Below are positions 58,301-62,364 of a stretch of 64,000 nt of DNA, in pieces; the first letter of the stretch is position 1, and each line of letters starts with the position of its first letter. The stretch spans positions 124,001-188,000 of the forward strand of contig NZ_JBMPIT010000003.1 in the NCBI RefSeq assembly GCF_049341845.1, in the 5' to 3' direction. The notes under the pieces are model-generated. The model was not told the DNA's origin. It did no database searches and was given only the letters and a program-made list of their open reading frames with translations. The position numbers and the translations under genes are program-made. This stretch comes from Curtobacterium guangdongense (GTDB lineage Bacteria; Actinomycetota; Actinomycetes; Actinomycetales; Microbacteriaceae).

Positions 58301-58584
58301 GTGCAGCTGCCGCTCGTGGTCGTCGCGGTGAGCGCGGTGCCCGAGCACGCCAGGACGCCGTTGCCCGTCATGGTGAAGTCGCCGTTGACGGTCGCCTGGT
58401 AGTTCGGGGACTGATCGGCCCCGCTCCCCCACTGCACCACGGCCGCCTGCGCCACCCCGGTGGTGCCCAGGGCGACGCCGGTGGTCGGGATGAGCACGGC
58501 GAGGACCAACGCGATCCCGCGGAACCACCGGGGACGCGCGACGGATTCCGACCGATGCCGAGGGGAACGGGGCGCGAGCAGCAC
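43393..58584 (-). CDS. giant LAFTG-anchored surface protein with ~38 DUF11-like repeats
   Basis: 5,063 residues (15.2 kb). GTG 58584 has GGAAGG eight bases upstream and leads into a signal peptide (GIALVLAVLIPTTGVALG...AQA). Residues ~40-410 form a non-repeat head (AYLDWSANTGVF, CYAGWSLTVVYDYGKY) like the N-terminus of other actinobacterial DUF11 proteins; one atypical domain follows, then repeats from ~525 to ~5000. Each repeat of ~118 residues reads LTKTGxLxxGxTGxAGDTVxYTFTVTNTGxxTL, then LAPGQSVTATATYTLTQADVDAGxVxNTATATG. The C-terminus is ALAFTGADP, a hydrophobic helix and RRRSRKEHR, an LAxTG sorting signal. It forms a long fibre on the wall, by architecture. Confidence 0.93.
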   Translation of the reverse strand: MLLAPRSPRHRSESVARPRWFRGIALVLAVLIPTTGVALGTTGVAQAAVVQWGSGADQSPNYQATVNGDFTMTGNGVLACSGTALTATTTSGSCTDLHANNPGTGVTTSYNDYFKMVNSNTVSGFTTNSSTGSVTIPSGATVTKAYLDWSANTGVFTGSGNVTCSGNSANGSQWYATRPDAANGYRTQGVQLKVGTGAIRTVSPDALLEDPTSQASALYYSASADVTSAFANATTGSALNVSAGNIWAAVGAGCYAGWSLTVVYDYGKYIPGNAASAPHKVIYYQGHVREAASDSPLTVNFTGFSALQSGVKFGYTLYEGDRGITGDYMRYTPQGGTATEVLNTKGASGNIGVGQADGSARYTQTSDTSAFTNQSVDVHTQTLSGVNKGDTSMTLTVGTSGDSYLLQNAVLSVPTAALSVSKTLDGSTNDQYRIASENTAYTITVTNNGSVALSNIRLTFPDTETCTPSSTIAGPLASGATATVQCTGPPPTAASTTSSVTATGQVASDTTVSVTDTASTNTYLSALGLTKTSALANGATGKAGDTVNYTFTATNTGTGPLSGVAITDPLAGLSALTYGSWPSGTAGTLAAGQSVTATGTYTLTQNDVDAGTVTNTATVTGTDPDGGPKPTATASRTQPLGAANALTLTKSGALASGATGKAGDTVNWSFRLTNSGAQTITGATITDQLAGVSSVAYGTWPQGTAGRLGPGQSVTATATSTLTQAQVDAGSLTNTATASGRSATGSAVTAPTATATVAIPAANVLTLAKTGAIAAGSTGKAGDGVTWSFTLTNSGNQTVTSASITDRLAGVSAITFGTWPSGTSGTLAPGQSVTGTATYALTQTDVDAGSVVNTAGASATAATGGTVTATDATATVRVTDASSLTIVKDGSLASGATGRAGDTVNWTFRVANGGNRTLSGVAIADPLAGLSAISYGTWASGTTGKLAPGQSVTATATSTLTQAQVDAGSITNTATANGTNPSGTAVTSGQTTKTVNVAAAQKIAVTKTGSLASGATGGVGDTVNWQFSATNTGNTTLYGVAIADGLSGISALTYTWPATSGQLAPNQTVTATATYKLTQADVDAGSVVNTATASGNTRADGTGQPASSTGSAAVSVTRAPGIAIAKSGALASGSTGAVGDTVNYTFTVRNSGNQTLTGVTVSDPLAGLSSLTYSWPGTSGRLTPGQSATATATYKLTQKDVDAGVVTNTATATGTAPDGSTATNSASARTTVPTAPGIAVAKTGALAAGATGKAGDTVDYTFTARNTGNQTLTGVTVSDALAGVSTIAYGTWPSGTAGTLAPGQTVTATATYTLTQADVDAGSVVNTAQSSGRSPAGTAVTASSPSTLVVPASGTLSFTKTGTAPSGASAGSTVSWTFTARNTGNVTLTGVTITDQLAGLSAITYSWPGATGRLAPGQTVTATATSTLTQAQVDAGTVRNTATIAGTTPSNTVVSQATAASVSIDRTASITVAKTGSLAAGSTGTAGDRADWTLRITNTGNTTLTSVAATDSLAGISSLTYTWPGTAGTLAPGQSATATASGTVTQADIDAGSVTNTATATGSGPSGTTTATAQGSGTIPLAGSPALGFTKSVATGSGYMGKAGDTLVYTFRVTNSGNQTLTNVAITDPHAGLGAMTYTWPGTSGRLAPGQSATATASYTLTQADVDAGAVANRATASATTPSGTAVTTPASASAAITAAPGIAVAKSAVVGGTGRAGDTVTYRFAVSNTGTTTLAGVGVTDPLSGLSAISYGTWPSGTSGTLAPGQTVRGTATYTITQADIDAGSIVNTATTTGTTPGGSAVRGTGSTTVTPAGGAPAIDLAKTERLGTTATGVAGDTVRLGYTITNSGNQTLSNVTLTDAQSGISAFTYGAWPSGTAGRLAPGQSVTVTATYALTQADVDAGTISSTATTTGVSPGGTTVRDTDTGSVATNRSPAVALTESGTVTSGTGGVGSVVTWTYRATNTGTVTLSVPEIVHALGGTVTYAWPNAPNTLAPGQSVTATTTSTITQDDVDAGSLIDSSSVTGTAPTGVDPATVTATASATVTTNDAAPGLTVTKAETFAADGSTTRAAVARDQVDMRYRITNSGNVTLTIVGVQDAQRGISSVVFADGDTTITLAPGRSATATATYTLSQSDVDAGGISSVATAFGTTPAGTRVTATASAGVTITPTPAVSLTKTARYDVGSNGAVQSGKVGDTVVFSFLATNTGSVTLDGIALRDQLVGLASATPVTGTPTLTNVEWSGGSAGSLAPGERVRAVARYTVTQADVDAGSITNAATISGTTPTGTTTSGDATVTIATDADNTAAIGIVKTATVPGAGTPKPGDPVDLGYTVTNTGDFTLTGVAIRDTGANSDGITVGTWPSGTAGRLTPGQTVTATAVHTLTQADIDAGYVSSPATTTGTPASGAAVTATSYRTVPITQVNTFSFSKTGVPTGSGAGAGDELRFTLTAANTGNTTLDLLQMTDQLQGVGVLSYTWPDPSKPGTVLPGQQATATATYTVSQADVDAGSVVNTANAVASPPTGAAITKTAASTTATDAPAPTITLDKTEALTDGSVGVAGDVVRFGYTVTNTGKTTLTGVGLTDEQQGLSGVAFGAWPSGTTGTLAPGQSVTATATYRLTQADVDRAAADTDGNVSLSSAATTTATDRRTGAPVSATSGGRVVLDPSSSVATRKTAATVGGGDVRAVQVGDVVRYTVTATNTGQTTLTDVAVADPIAGLGTPTTTWPNATAGTLAPGQAVVVTADRTVTQDDVDAGSIANTATTTASTPAGTSVSGSGTRTVVTTSGAPGIRIVKDERLTDGATGVAGDTVDMTFTVTNTGDVTLTGVGVSDSQQGVSGVRFDAWPSTTGRLAPGQSVVAHATYTLTQADVDRGSVSSTAITTGTPPRGAAVSDSDDGSATVAPRGSLTVDKTATLAGATGAVGDTVRYGFRVVNTGNVTLTGVGIDDVLNGLSAVTIADWPSTTGRLAPGQVVTGTATYRVTQADVDAGSVANDATASGTTPAGDTVTASDAATVPLAAAAPGIRIDKTERLADGAAGVAGDTVRLGFTVTNTGTATLSGVTLTDAQPGLSDIAFGGWPAAVGTLAPGQSVTATATVTLTQADVDRGSLASTAETTGTAPRGTTVSDTARGSVALTAPADVSVQKRAEYLGGGTGRVGDVVGYTFTITNTGQVTLTASRVADELAGLGPVTVAAGPNGDGTLAPGQTLTAKATYTVTQSDVDAGSVVNRATVTATPARGDDVTASDSATIRTSDGAPAIALTKTEERTGTGTPAVGDTVRLGYTITNTGNQTLTGVRVADEQQGVGVVAYGTWPGAAGRLAPGESVTATTTYALTQADIDAGRVASAATATGSAPTGGSVRATDTAGVDLQAAPGLRVTKAGRLAPGATGAAGEGIRWTFTIANTGNVTLTGVSVADGLAGISDPTVGTWPGATGVLAPGQTVTATAASTIAQSDVDAGSVTNSATVSGTAPDGSVVDDSDTATVQTAASGPRIGVVKSATLADGATGAAGDRVEYRYTITNSGNVTLTGVTAADDQDDVSTIAYGTWPGTAGRLAPGQTVTATASHVLTQAEVDRGSLTSTVTATGNAPTGDRVRATDAATVVIVPDAALAFSKSAAYTDGGLGRVGDTVRYTLTATNTGTVTLSGVTLSDRLAGLSAIDADWPGTAGTLAPSQTVTATAEYTVTQADVDAGSIVNAATATGNPPTGAPVTGTDGTTVRTAAPTDGIALVKDERVTRGTGVAGDTVTFSFTIANTGNRTLDGVTLDDDQARLGTVTFGSWPERAGRLAPGQSVTASATYVLTQADVDRGSIESTATTTATTPAGDVVRDTATGGVDTVRTGAWTIDKRGALADGARGVLGDRIDWTYRITNTGTVTLTDVDVADTLPGVSDPTVSAWPNGTAGTLLPGQSVTATARSAVTQTDVDAGSVVNRATATAATPDGVTDPGAQDDSATVVLRSAEQRIDVTKSARLADGSTGATGDTVEFGYVVTNTGTATLTGVTLADDRAGVSTITVDWPGRAGVLAPGESAGAVASTALTQADVDAGSQASRVTATGTGPGGGTVTATDSAAVTIAPEPAIALSEQGALAPGATGAVGDTVLWTFTVTNTGTVTLDQAALRAQLGDVAFGPWPGADGVLAPGQVVTATATSTITQADFDRGSVANPATVTATAPDGQTATADASATVATGPADARIGITKTAALPDGDTAPRAGDVVTFTYRVTNTGTSTLDGVAVTDAQDGVGTVSYEWPGAAGVLAPGQTVTATATVALTQQDVDRGSLGSTATATGTPPTGPSVDATADATVVLPGSPSLDVTKAGVLRDGATGSVGDTVDYTVTVRNSGTTTLHDVAATDPLPGLGALRFADSFDGTLAPGAAATATAAYTVTQDDVDAGSVVNTATATANPPTGAPATASGSATVGLAAAAAGITIDKTQQLADGAAGRAGDRVTYTFTVTNTGSATLSGVTVADGQQGLGAVSVQWPGAPGVLRPGQSATATATYTLTQADVDRGRIASTATTSGTSAAGATVRSSDDGATTISGTPGLSVVKSGTLAGNGSAGSTVRWAIDVRNSGAVTLTDVTVTDDLDGFTTTGTTWPGGAGVLAPGQTVRVTGTSVLTQADVDAGGVVNTARATGTAPDGTSASAGGSATVPTPSATPGITIVKTAQLAPGATGVAGDTVRFHYVVTNGGDQTLYGVSVRDAQAGVSAITYQWPGTSGVLTPGQSVTADATYVLTQADVDAGLVTSPATATGYAPDGVPVADSSNAGISLPTAPHLTLVKTGTLSDGDSGAVGDTVDYTFRVTNDGNATLTGVRLDDPMAGLSGVTWTWPGTPGRLDIGQTATGTARYTVTQDDVDAGTVVNTATASGTGPTGTVVVSSPSGATVPVGDAGAVGDLTITKTVQYAEGTDGTVGQQLQYGFTLVNTGTVTLHDVHVDDRLPGLGTVVYGQWPGTPGVLEPGERVTATATYTVGQSDGAAGTVVNSATAIGTPPPGAVPGDAPVVSAPDSVRITTRPAAGVPALAFTGADPAPALAAAALMVLLGLALAVVGNRRRSRKEHR
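43590..57010 (-). repeat. ~38 DUF11-like coding repeats with A/B alternation
   Basis: I counted 38 copies of the signature TQxDVDAG/TQADVDRG. Units 1-10 are all of one type (A: DPLAGLS-like loop, VVNTAT after the signature). From unit 11 to 37 the two types alternate strictly: A (DxLAGLS, xVNxAT) and B (DxQxGVS, DRGSxxSTATTTG). Unit 38 is again A. The super-unit is about 236 residues (~710 bp). Confidence 0.8.
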
Positions 58585-58681
58585 GTGTGTGGCCTTCCGG
58601 ACACGACGAGGAGACCCCCTCGTGTGGTCGGGTCCACGCGTGCAGGTCAGTTTGATCAGGGATTCCTGACCGCCTCAATGG

Positions 58682-58770
58682 TCAGTACTTCTGATCTTGG
58701 GGTGCGGAAAGGTCGAGGACCCCTCGTTCGGGGGTTTTTCACCCCGCCGTTCACCCTGTTCGGGGGACAG
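58682..58770 (-). promoter_or_regulatory. putative promoter and GTTCGGGGG motifs of the DUF11 giant gene
   Basis: GACCCCTCGTTCGGGGGTT (58719-58736) and CACCCTGTTCGGGGGACAG (58752-58770) are two related inverted-repeat-like elements 34 bp apart. The first could also fold as a hairpin followed by TTTTT on the plus strand, but no plus-strand gene lies to its left. TACTGA on the minus strand about 30 nt nearer the gene may be the -10. Confidence 0.4.
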
Positions 58771-58864
58771 GTGTCGGCCGTCGCGTCCGGATGGTGGGGG
58801 CGGGGCTGCGGCGGTCGTGCCGCTCGTGCCGCACGTGCCGGACGTGCGGCACGTGCGGGATCCG

Positions 58865-58927
58865 GATCGAGTGCGCAGACGTCGTCAGCGCATCACCCCG
58901 GACGTCACCATTTCTGCGCACTCGATC
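58865..58927. repeat. TGCG-type palindrome, copy 1
   Basis: GATCGAGTGCGCAGA (58865-58879) pairs perfectly with TCTGCGCACTCGATC (58913-58927); GACGTC occurs on both sides of the inner region. The scaffold ATCGAG-NNNN-CAGA equals that of the GGAA-type family, with TGCG in place of GGAA on both arms. Confidence 0.75.
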
Positions 58928-58957
58928 GCGGGAGCTGGCATCCGCCGCCCCGGCCCG

Positions 58958-59017
58958 GATCGAGTGCGCAGACGTCGTCAGGGACCGGCCCTGGACATCG
59001 CCACTTCTGCGCACTCG
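58958..59017. repeat. TGCG-type palindrome, copy 2
   Basis: The first 24 nt (58958-58981) repeat the left arm of copy 1 exactly, 93 bp away. CGAGTGCGCAGA (58961-58972) pairs with TCTGCGCACTCG (59006-59017). It lies 28 bp after the stop of the RNA methyltransferase gene and probably ends its transcript. Confidence 0.75.
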
Positions 59018-59045
59018 GCCGCGGGGCGCGGGGCGCGGAACGGGT

Positions 59046-59684
59046 TCAGCGCGGGGGCGTGGCGTGCCGGACGATCCACGCGTGCATGACGATCGCGGCG
59101 GCCGCGGACGCATTGATGCTCCGCGTGGAGCCGTACTGCGCGATCTCGAGGTGCCCGTCCGCGCCGGCGACGGCTTCGTCGGTGAGCCCCGGCCCCTCCT
59201 GCCCGAACAGGAACACGCAGCGCTCCGGGACGTCCGCGGTCTCGAGCATCGCTGCGCCAGGGGTGTTGTCGATCGCGATGACCGGGCGTCCCTCGTCACG
59301 CATCGCGTGCAGGAAGGACTCCACGTCGGGGTGGTTCCGCACGTGCTGGTACCGGTCGGTGACCATCGCCCCGCGACGGTTCCAGCGCCGGCGCCCGATG
59401 ATGTGCACCGTGCCCGCGAGGAACGCGTTCGCCGACCGGACGATCGACCCGATGTTCAGGTCGTGCTGCCAGTTCTCGATCGCGACGTCGAACCCGTGTC
59501 GACGGGTGTCGAGATCAGCGACGATCGCCTCCATCGACCAGTACCGGTAGGCGTCGACGACGTTGCGCGTGTCCCCGTGCTCGAGCAGCTCCGGGTCGAG
59601 CCGGGGATCGTCCGGCCACGGCCGCGGGTGCGGCCCGACCCCGTGCGTCGTGCGCTCATGGGTCGGCGCGGGCTCGTCGGTCAC
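59046..59684 (-). CDS. SPOUT (TrmH/SpoU) family RNA methyltransferase
   Basis: 212 residues from a GTG preceded by CTGGAG. The three SpoU motifs are visible: NIGSIVRSANAF (motif 1), FLFGQEGPGLTDEAV (motif 2) and RSINASAAAAIVMHAW (motif 3), which form the knotted S-adenosylmethionine site. These enzymes 2'-O-methylate tRNA or rRNA; the substrate nucleotide is not predictable. Two palindromes lie downstream. Upstream, the DUF3592-like gene is only 25 bp away, so co-transcription is likely. Confidence 0.9.
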   Translation of the reverse strand: MTDEPAPTHERTTHGVGPHPRPWPDDPRLDPELLEHGDTRNVVDAYRYWSMEAIVADLDTRRHGFDVAIENWQHDLNIGSIVRSANAFLAGTVHIIGRRRWNRRGAMVTDRYQHVRNHPDVESFLHAMRDEGRPVIAIDNTPGAAMLETADVPERCVFLFGQEGPGLTDEAVAGADGHLEIAQYGSTRSINASAAAAIVMHAWIVRHATPPR

Positions 59685-59709
59685 GGCTCCAGGGTACGGG
59701 CGAGCCCCG

Positions 59710-60576
59710 TCACTGCATGCCCGGGCGGAGGAAGTCCGCCGGCTCCGTCCCACCGCGCGTCGCCGCGAAGATGCGCTTCCGGTCACTCGGCCGGGTGGGG
59801 TCGAACACGACCACGACGGCGGATCCGAGCACCGGTCCTGTCCCGTCGCGGAACCCCTCGGTGCGGTCGACCCACCGCTGCTGTCCCTGCAGGTCCGTGA
59901 ACGTGAAGGTCCAGCGGATCAGCGTGAAGCTGGCGTCGTGGGCGGTCGATCCACTGACCGCCGTGACGACCCCGTCGACCCGACGACCGTCGCGCAGGAG
60001 CTGTTCGAGCCGGGCGCGTCGACCGCCCTGACCGCGGCGTGCGACCGCCCCACCGATCAGTGCGGCCACCGCCAGCGCGGAGACGAGCCCGGGGATCCAC
60101 CACGCGGCGGTGTACCAGATCCAGCCGCCGACACCCCAGGGCTCGTCGCGGCCGAACACCGGGTCGACGGCCGTCCCGACCTGGTCGACGGGCGCCCACT
60201 GCGTCGACGTCGTCCACCAGAGCCCGGCGGCGGCACCGACGAGCCAGATGCTCACAGGCCCCACACCGACGAACTCGGACGCGCGTCCCGACCAGCGGTG
60301 GTTCCACGTGGAGTACATGCCGAACGCGACGATCGACCCGAGGACCGCGACGGGCATCGCCCACCACGGGTGCTCCGGGTCCGGGGTGTCCGAGAACACG
60401 CTGTTGACGGTCATGTCCCGGAACGCCTCGAGCACCGACCCGAGCGCGAACCCGACCACGACGCCGACGCCGAGCAGGAGCACCGCCCACACGATGGTCA
60501 TGGCGAGTGCGCGAGTGCTGCCCTGCTGGGCCGCTGCCTCGGCGCGACGGGCGGCGGCGGGATCGGTGGTGCTCAT
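59710..60576 (-). CDS. membrane protein with DUF3592-like C-terminal domain
   Basis: 288 residues. An Ala/Arg-rich leader, four membrane helices (~25-47, ~70-90, ~102-120, ~150-175) and a cytoplasmic-type C-terminal beta domain: RRVDGVVTAVSGS, FTLIRWTFTFTDLQG, VLGSAVVVVFDPTRPSDRKRI, the pattern of DUF3592. No function is known for the family. The ATG at 60576 lies 126 bp from the TetR gene stop. Confidence 0.75.
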   Translation of the reverse strand: MSTTDPAAARRAEAAAQQGSTRALAMTIVWAVLLLGVGVVVGFALGSVLEAFRDMTVNSVFSDTPDPEHPWWAMPVAVLGSIVAFGMYSTWNHRWSGRASEFVGVGPVSIWLVGAAAGLWWTTSTQWAPVDQVGTAVDPVFGRDEPWGVGGWIWYTAAWWIPGLVSALAVAALIGGAVARRGQGGRRARLEQLLRDGRRVDGVVTAVSGSTAHDASFTLIRWTFTFTDLQGQQRWVDRTEGFRDGTGPVLGSAVVVVFDPTRPSDRKRIFAATRGGTEPADFLRPGMQ

Positions 60577-60702
60577 GCTGGACGCTCCCGGACGGTCAGG
60601 ACGACGACGGGACGGGAGCGTATGGCTGCGGAGACTTGTGGTGAGTTGACATCGCGAAAGACGGTATCTCGCATGGTTTTTCGTTGGGAACCGTGTCGGA
60701 AT

Positions 60703-61380
60703 TCAGTGGACGCGCGACTCGATCCCTGCGAGCAGGATGTCCAACCCGAGCGAGAACCGGTCGTCGTACGAGTGCGACCCGAGGATCTCCCCGACGAGCG
60801 CGTGCCGCTCCGGGCGCCCGGCCTCGGCGTCCCCGCGACCGACCTGCACCCCCGCATGCCCCACGACGAAGTCGTACACGACGAAGAACGCGTACATCGC
60901 CTCGGTGTCGGACAGCCCGGCGACGCGGAGCGCGCCGACGACCTTCGCGACGACCGCGTCCGACTCGCTCGACACCAGCGGCGCCCGGCTGCTGTGCGAC
61001 TCGAGCACGAGCGGGTGGGTGCGTAGGAGGTCTCGGAAGGTGGTGGCGAACACGCGGACGATCTCCCGCCAGTCCGTCGGCCACACGAACGTCGCGGTGA
61101 ACTCGTCCACGGTCCGCCGCACGAGCTCGGCGTGCAGGTCGTCGAGCCCGCCGATCGTCCGGTGCACCGTCATCGGCGCGACCCCGAGCCGAGCGCCGAG
61201 CGCACGGAACGACAGCCGCTCGAGACCGTCCTCGTTCGCGATCGCCGTCGCAGCGTCGATGACCTGCTCGCGGCTCAGCACGTTCGGCCGCCCCCGACGT
61301 CGTCGCGGAGCCGCCGGCACGACGGCGTCACCGGCCGTCGGTCGTGGGGTGGCGGACGGGCTTCCGGGTTCGACGAGCAC
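60703..61380 (-). CDS. TetR family transcriptional regulator
   Basis: 225 residues from a GTG preceded by CCAGGAGAACCAGCC. After a Pro-rich, basic leader (RRRRGRPNVLSREQVIDAA) the HTH reads GLERLSFRALGARLGVAPMTVHRTIGGLDDLHAEL. The C-terminal part resembles the TetR_C ligand domain of tetracycline-type repressors (FRDLLRTHPLVLES, DRFSLGLDILLAGI). It is divergent from the HAD/methyltransferase pair. A perfect palindrome lies between its start and the presumed promoter. Confidence 0.9.
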   Translation of the reverse strand: MLVEPGSPSATPRPTAGDAVVPAAPRRRRGRPNVLSREQVIDAATAIANEDGLERLSFRALGARLGVAPMTVHRTIGGLDDLHAELVRRTVDEFTATFVWPTDWREIVRVFATTFRDLLRTHPLVLESHSSRAPLVSSESDAVVAKVVGALRVAGLSDTEAMYAFFVVYDFVVGHAGVQVGRGDAEAGRPERHALVGEILGSHSYDDRFSLGLDILLAGIESRVH

Positions 61381-61397
61381 GGCTGGTTCTCCTGGTT

Positions 61398-61411
61398 CGG
61401 GACGGGTCCCG
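61398..61411. promoter_or_regulatory. palindromic operator upstream of the TetR gene
   Basis: CGGGAC GG GTCCCG is a perfect 14-bp palindrome beginning 18 bp before the TetR start. TACGCT on the minus strand (61441-61436) could be the -10 hexamer, which would put the palindrome just after the transcription start. Autoregulation is inferred. Confidence 0.45.
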
Positions 61412-61566
61412 CAGTTTCGGTACGGGCCTCGAAAAAGCGTACGGCAAAGCCGAACGGTATTCGGTGTCTCGACCATCTCGGGTCCGCGAGCGGCGCGCAA
61501 GAGCCGATCCGAGCCTCCCGGCTCTTTCGGAGAGCGCCGCGACCGGCGCGCACTAGGGTGAGGAAC

Positions 61567-62364
61567 ATGGCAACCCGCGACGAGGTCGAGTGCTGGCTGA
61601 CGGACATGGACGGCGTCCTCGTCCACGAGAACCAGGCGCTCCCCGGCGCCCCGGAACTCATCCAGCAGTGGCTCGACGAGGGCACGGAGTTCCTCGTCCT
61701 CACGAACAACTCGATCTTCACGCCCCGCGACCTCAGCGCCCGCCTTCGGTGGTCCGGCATCGACGTGCCGGAGGACCGGATCTGGACGAGTGCCCTCGCG
61801 ACGGCGGACTTCTGCAAGTCGCAGATGCCCGGCGGCTCCGCGTTCGTCATCGGCGAGGCCGGCATGACCACGGCCCTGCACGAGGCCGGCTTCATCATGA
61901 CCGAGACCGCCCCCGACTACGTCGTCGTCGGCGAGACCCGCAACTACTCGTTCGAGGCGATCACGAAGGCCGTCCGCCTGATCCGCGACGGCGCCCGCTT
62001 CATCGTCACGAACCCCGACGCGACGGGCCCGAGCGCCGAGGGCGTCCTGCCCGCGACGGGTGCCATCGCCGCGATGATCGAGAAGGCCACCGGCAAGCAG
62101 CCCTACGTGGTCGGCAAGCCGAACCCGATGATGTTCCGCTCCGCGATGAACCGGATCGGCGCGCACTCCGAGAACACCGGCATGATCGGCGACCGCATGG
62201 ACACCGACGTGCAGGCCGGCATCGAAGCGGGGCTCCACACGGTCCTCGTCATGACGGGCATCAGCGACCAGGCCGAGATCGACCGCTACCCGTTCCGCCC
62301 GAGCGAGGTCATCTCCGGCGTCCACGAACTCGTGCGCACCGAGCCCATCGAAGTCGAGATGTAG
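61567..62364 (+). CDS. HAD-IIA family phosphatase (NagD-like)
   Basis: 265 residues with all four HAD motifs: LTDMDGVLVHE (nucleophile Asp), LTNNS (Thr), VGKPNPMMF (Lys) and IGDRMDTDVQAG (acidic pair). The cap between motifs II and III is of the C2 type, as in NagD, which dephosphorylates nucleoside and sugar phosphates. GAGG sits six bases before the ATG. It overlaps the next gene by one base (TAGTG). Confidence 0.93.
   Translation: MATRDEVECWLTDMDGVLVHENQALPGAPELIQQWLDEGTEFLVLTNNSIFTPRDLSARLRWSGIDVPEDRIWTSALATADFCKSQMPGGSAFVIGEAGMTTALHEAGFIMTETAPDYVVVGETRNYSFEAITKAVRLIRDGARFIVTNPDATGPSAEGVLPATGAIAAMIEKATGKQPYVVGKPNPMMFRSAMNRIGAHSENTGMIGDRMDTDVQAGIEAGLHTVLVMTGISDQAEIDRYPFRPSEVISGVHELVRTEPIEVEM

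Larger units (their letters stand above)
58585..59045. other. 461-bp intergenic region: leader of the giant gene plus terminator-like palindromes
   Basis: No gene was found. From left to right it holds the ribosome binding site of the giant gene, a possible -10 (TACTGA, minus, 58687-58682), two GTTCGGGGG motifs (58717-58735 and 58751-58770), a GC-rich stretch with repeated CGTGCCGCACGTGC-like palindromes (58810-58860), and two TGCG-type palindromes near the stop of the RNA methyltransferase gene. Confidence 0.6.

Noticed and set aside
58716..58740. Rho-independent terminator on the plus strand (CCCC loop GGGG then TTTTT)
   Set aside because: No plus-strand gene ends nearby; its similarity to elements at other surface protein promoters makes an operator more likely. 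Not excluded.
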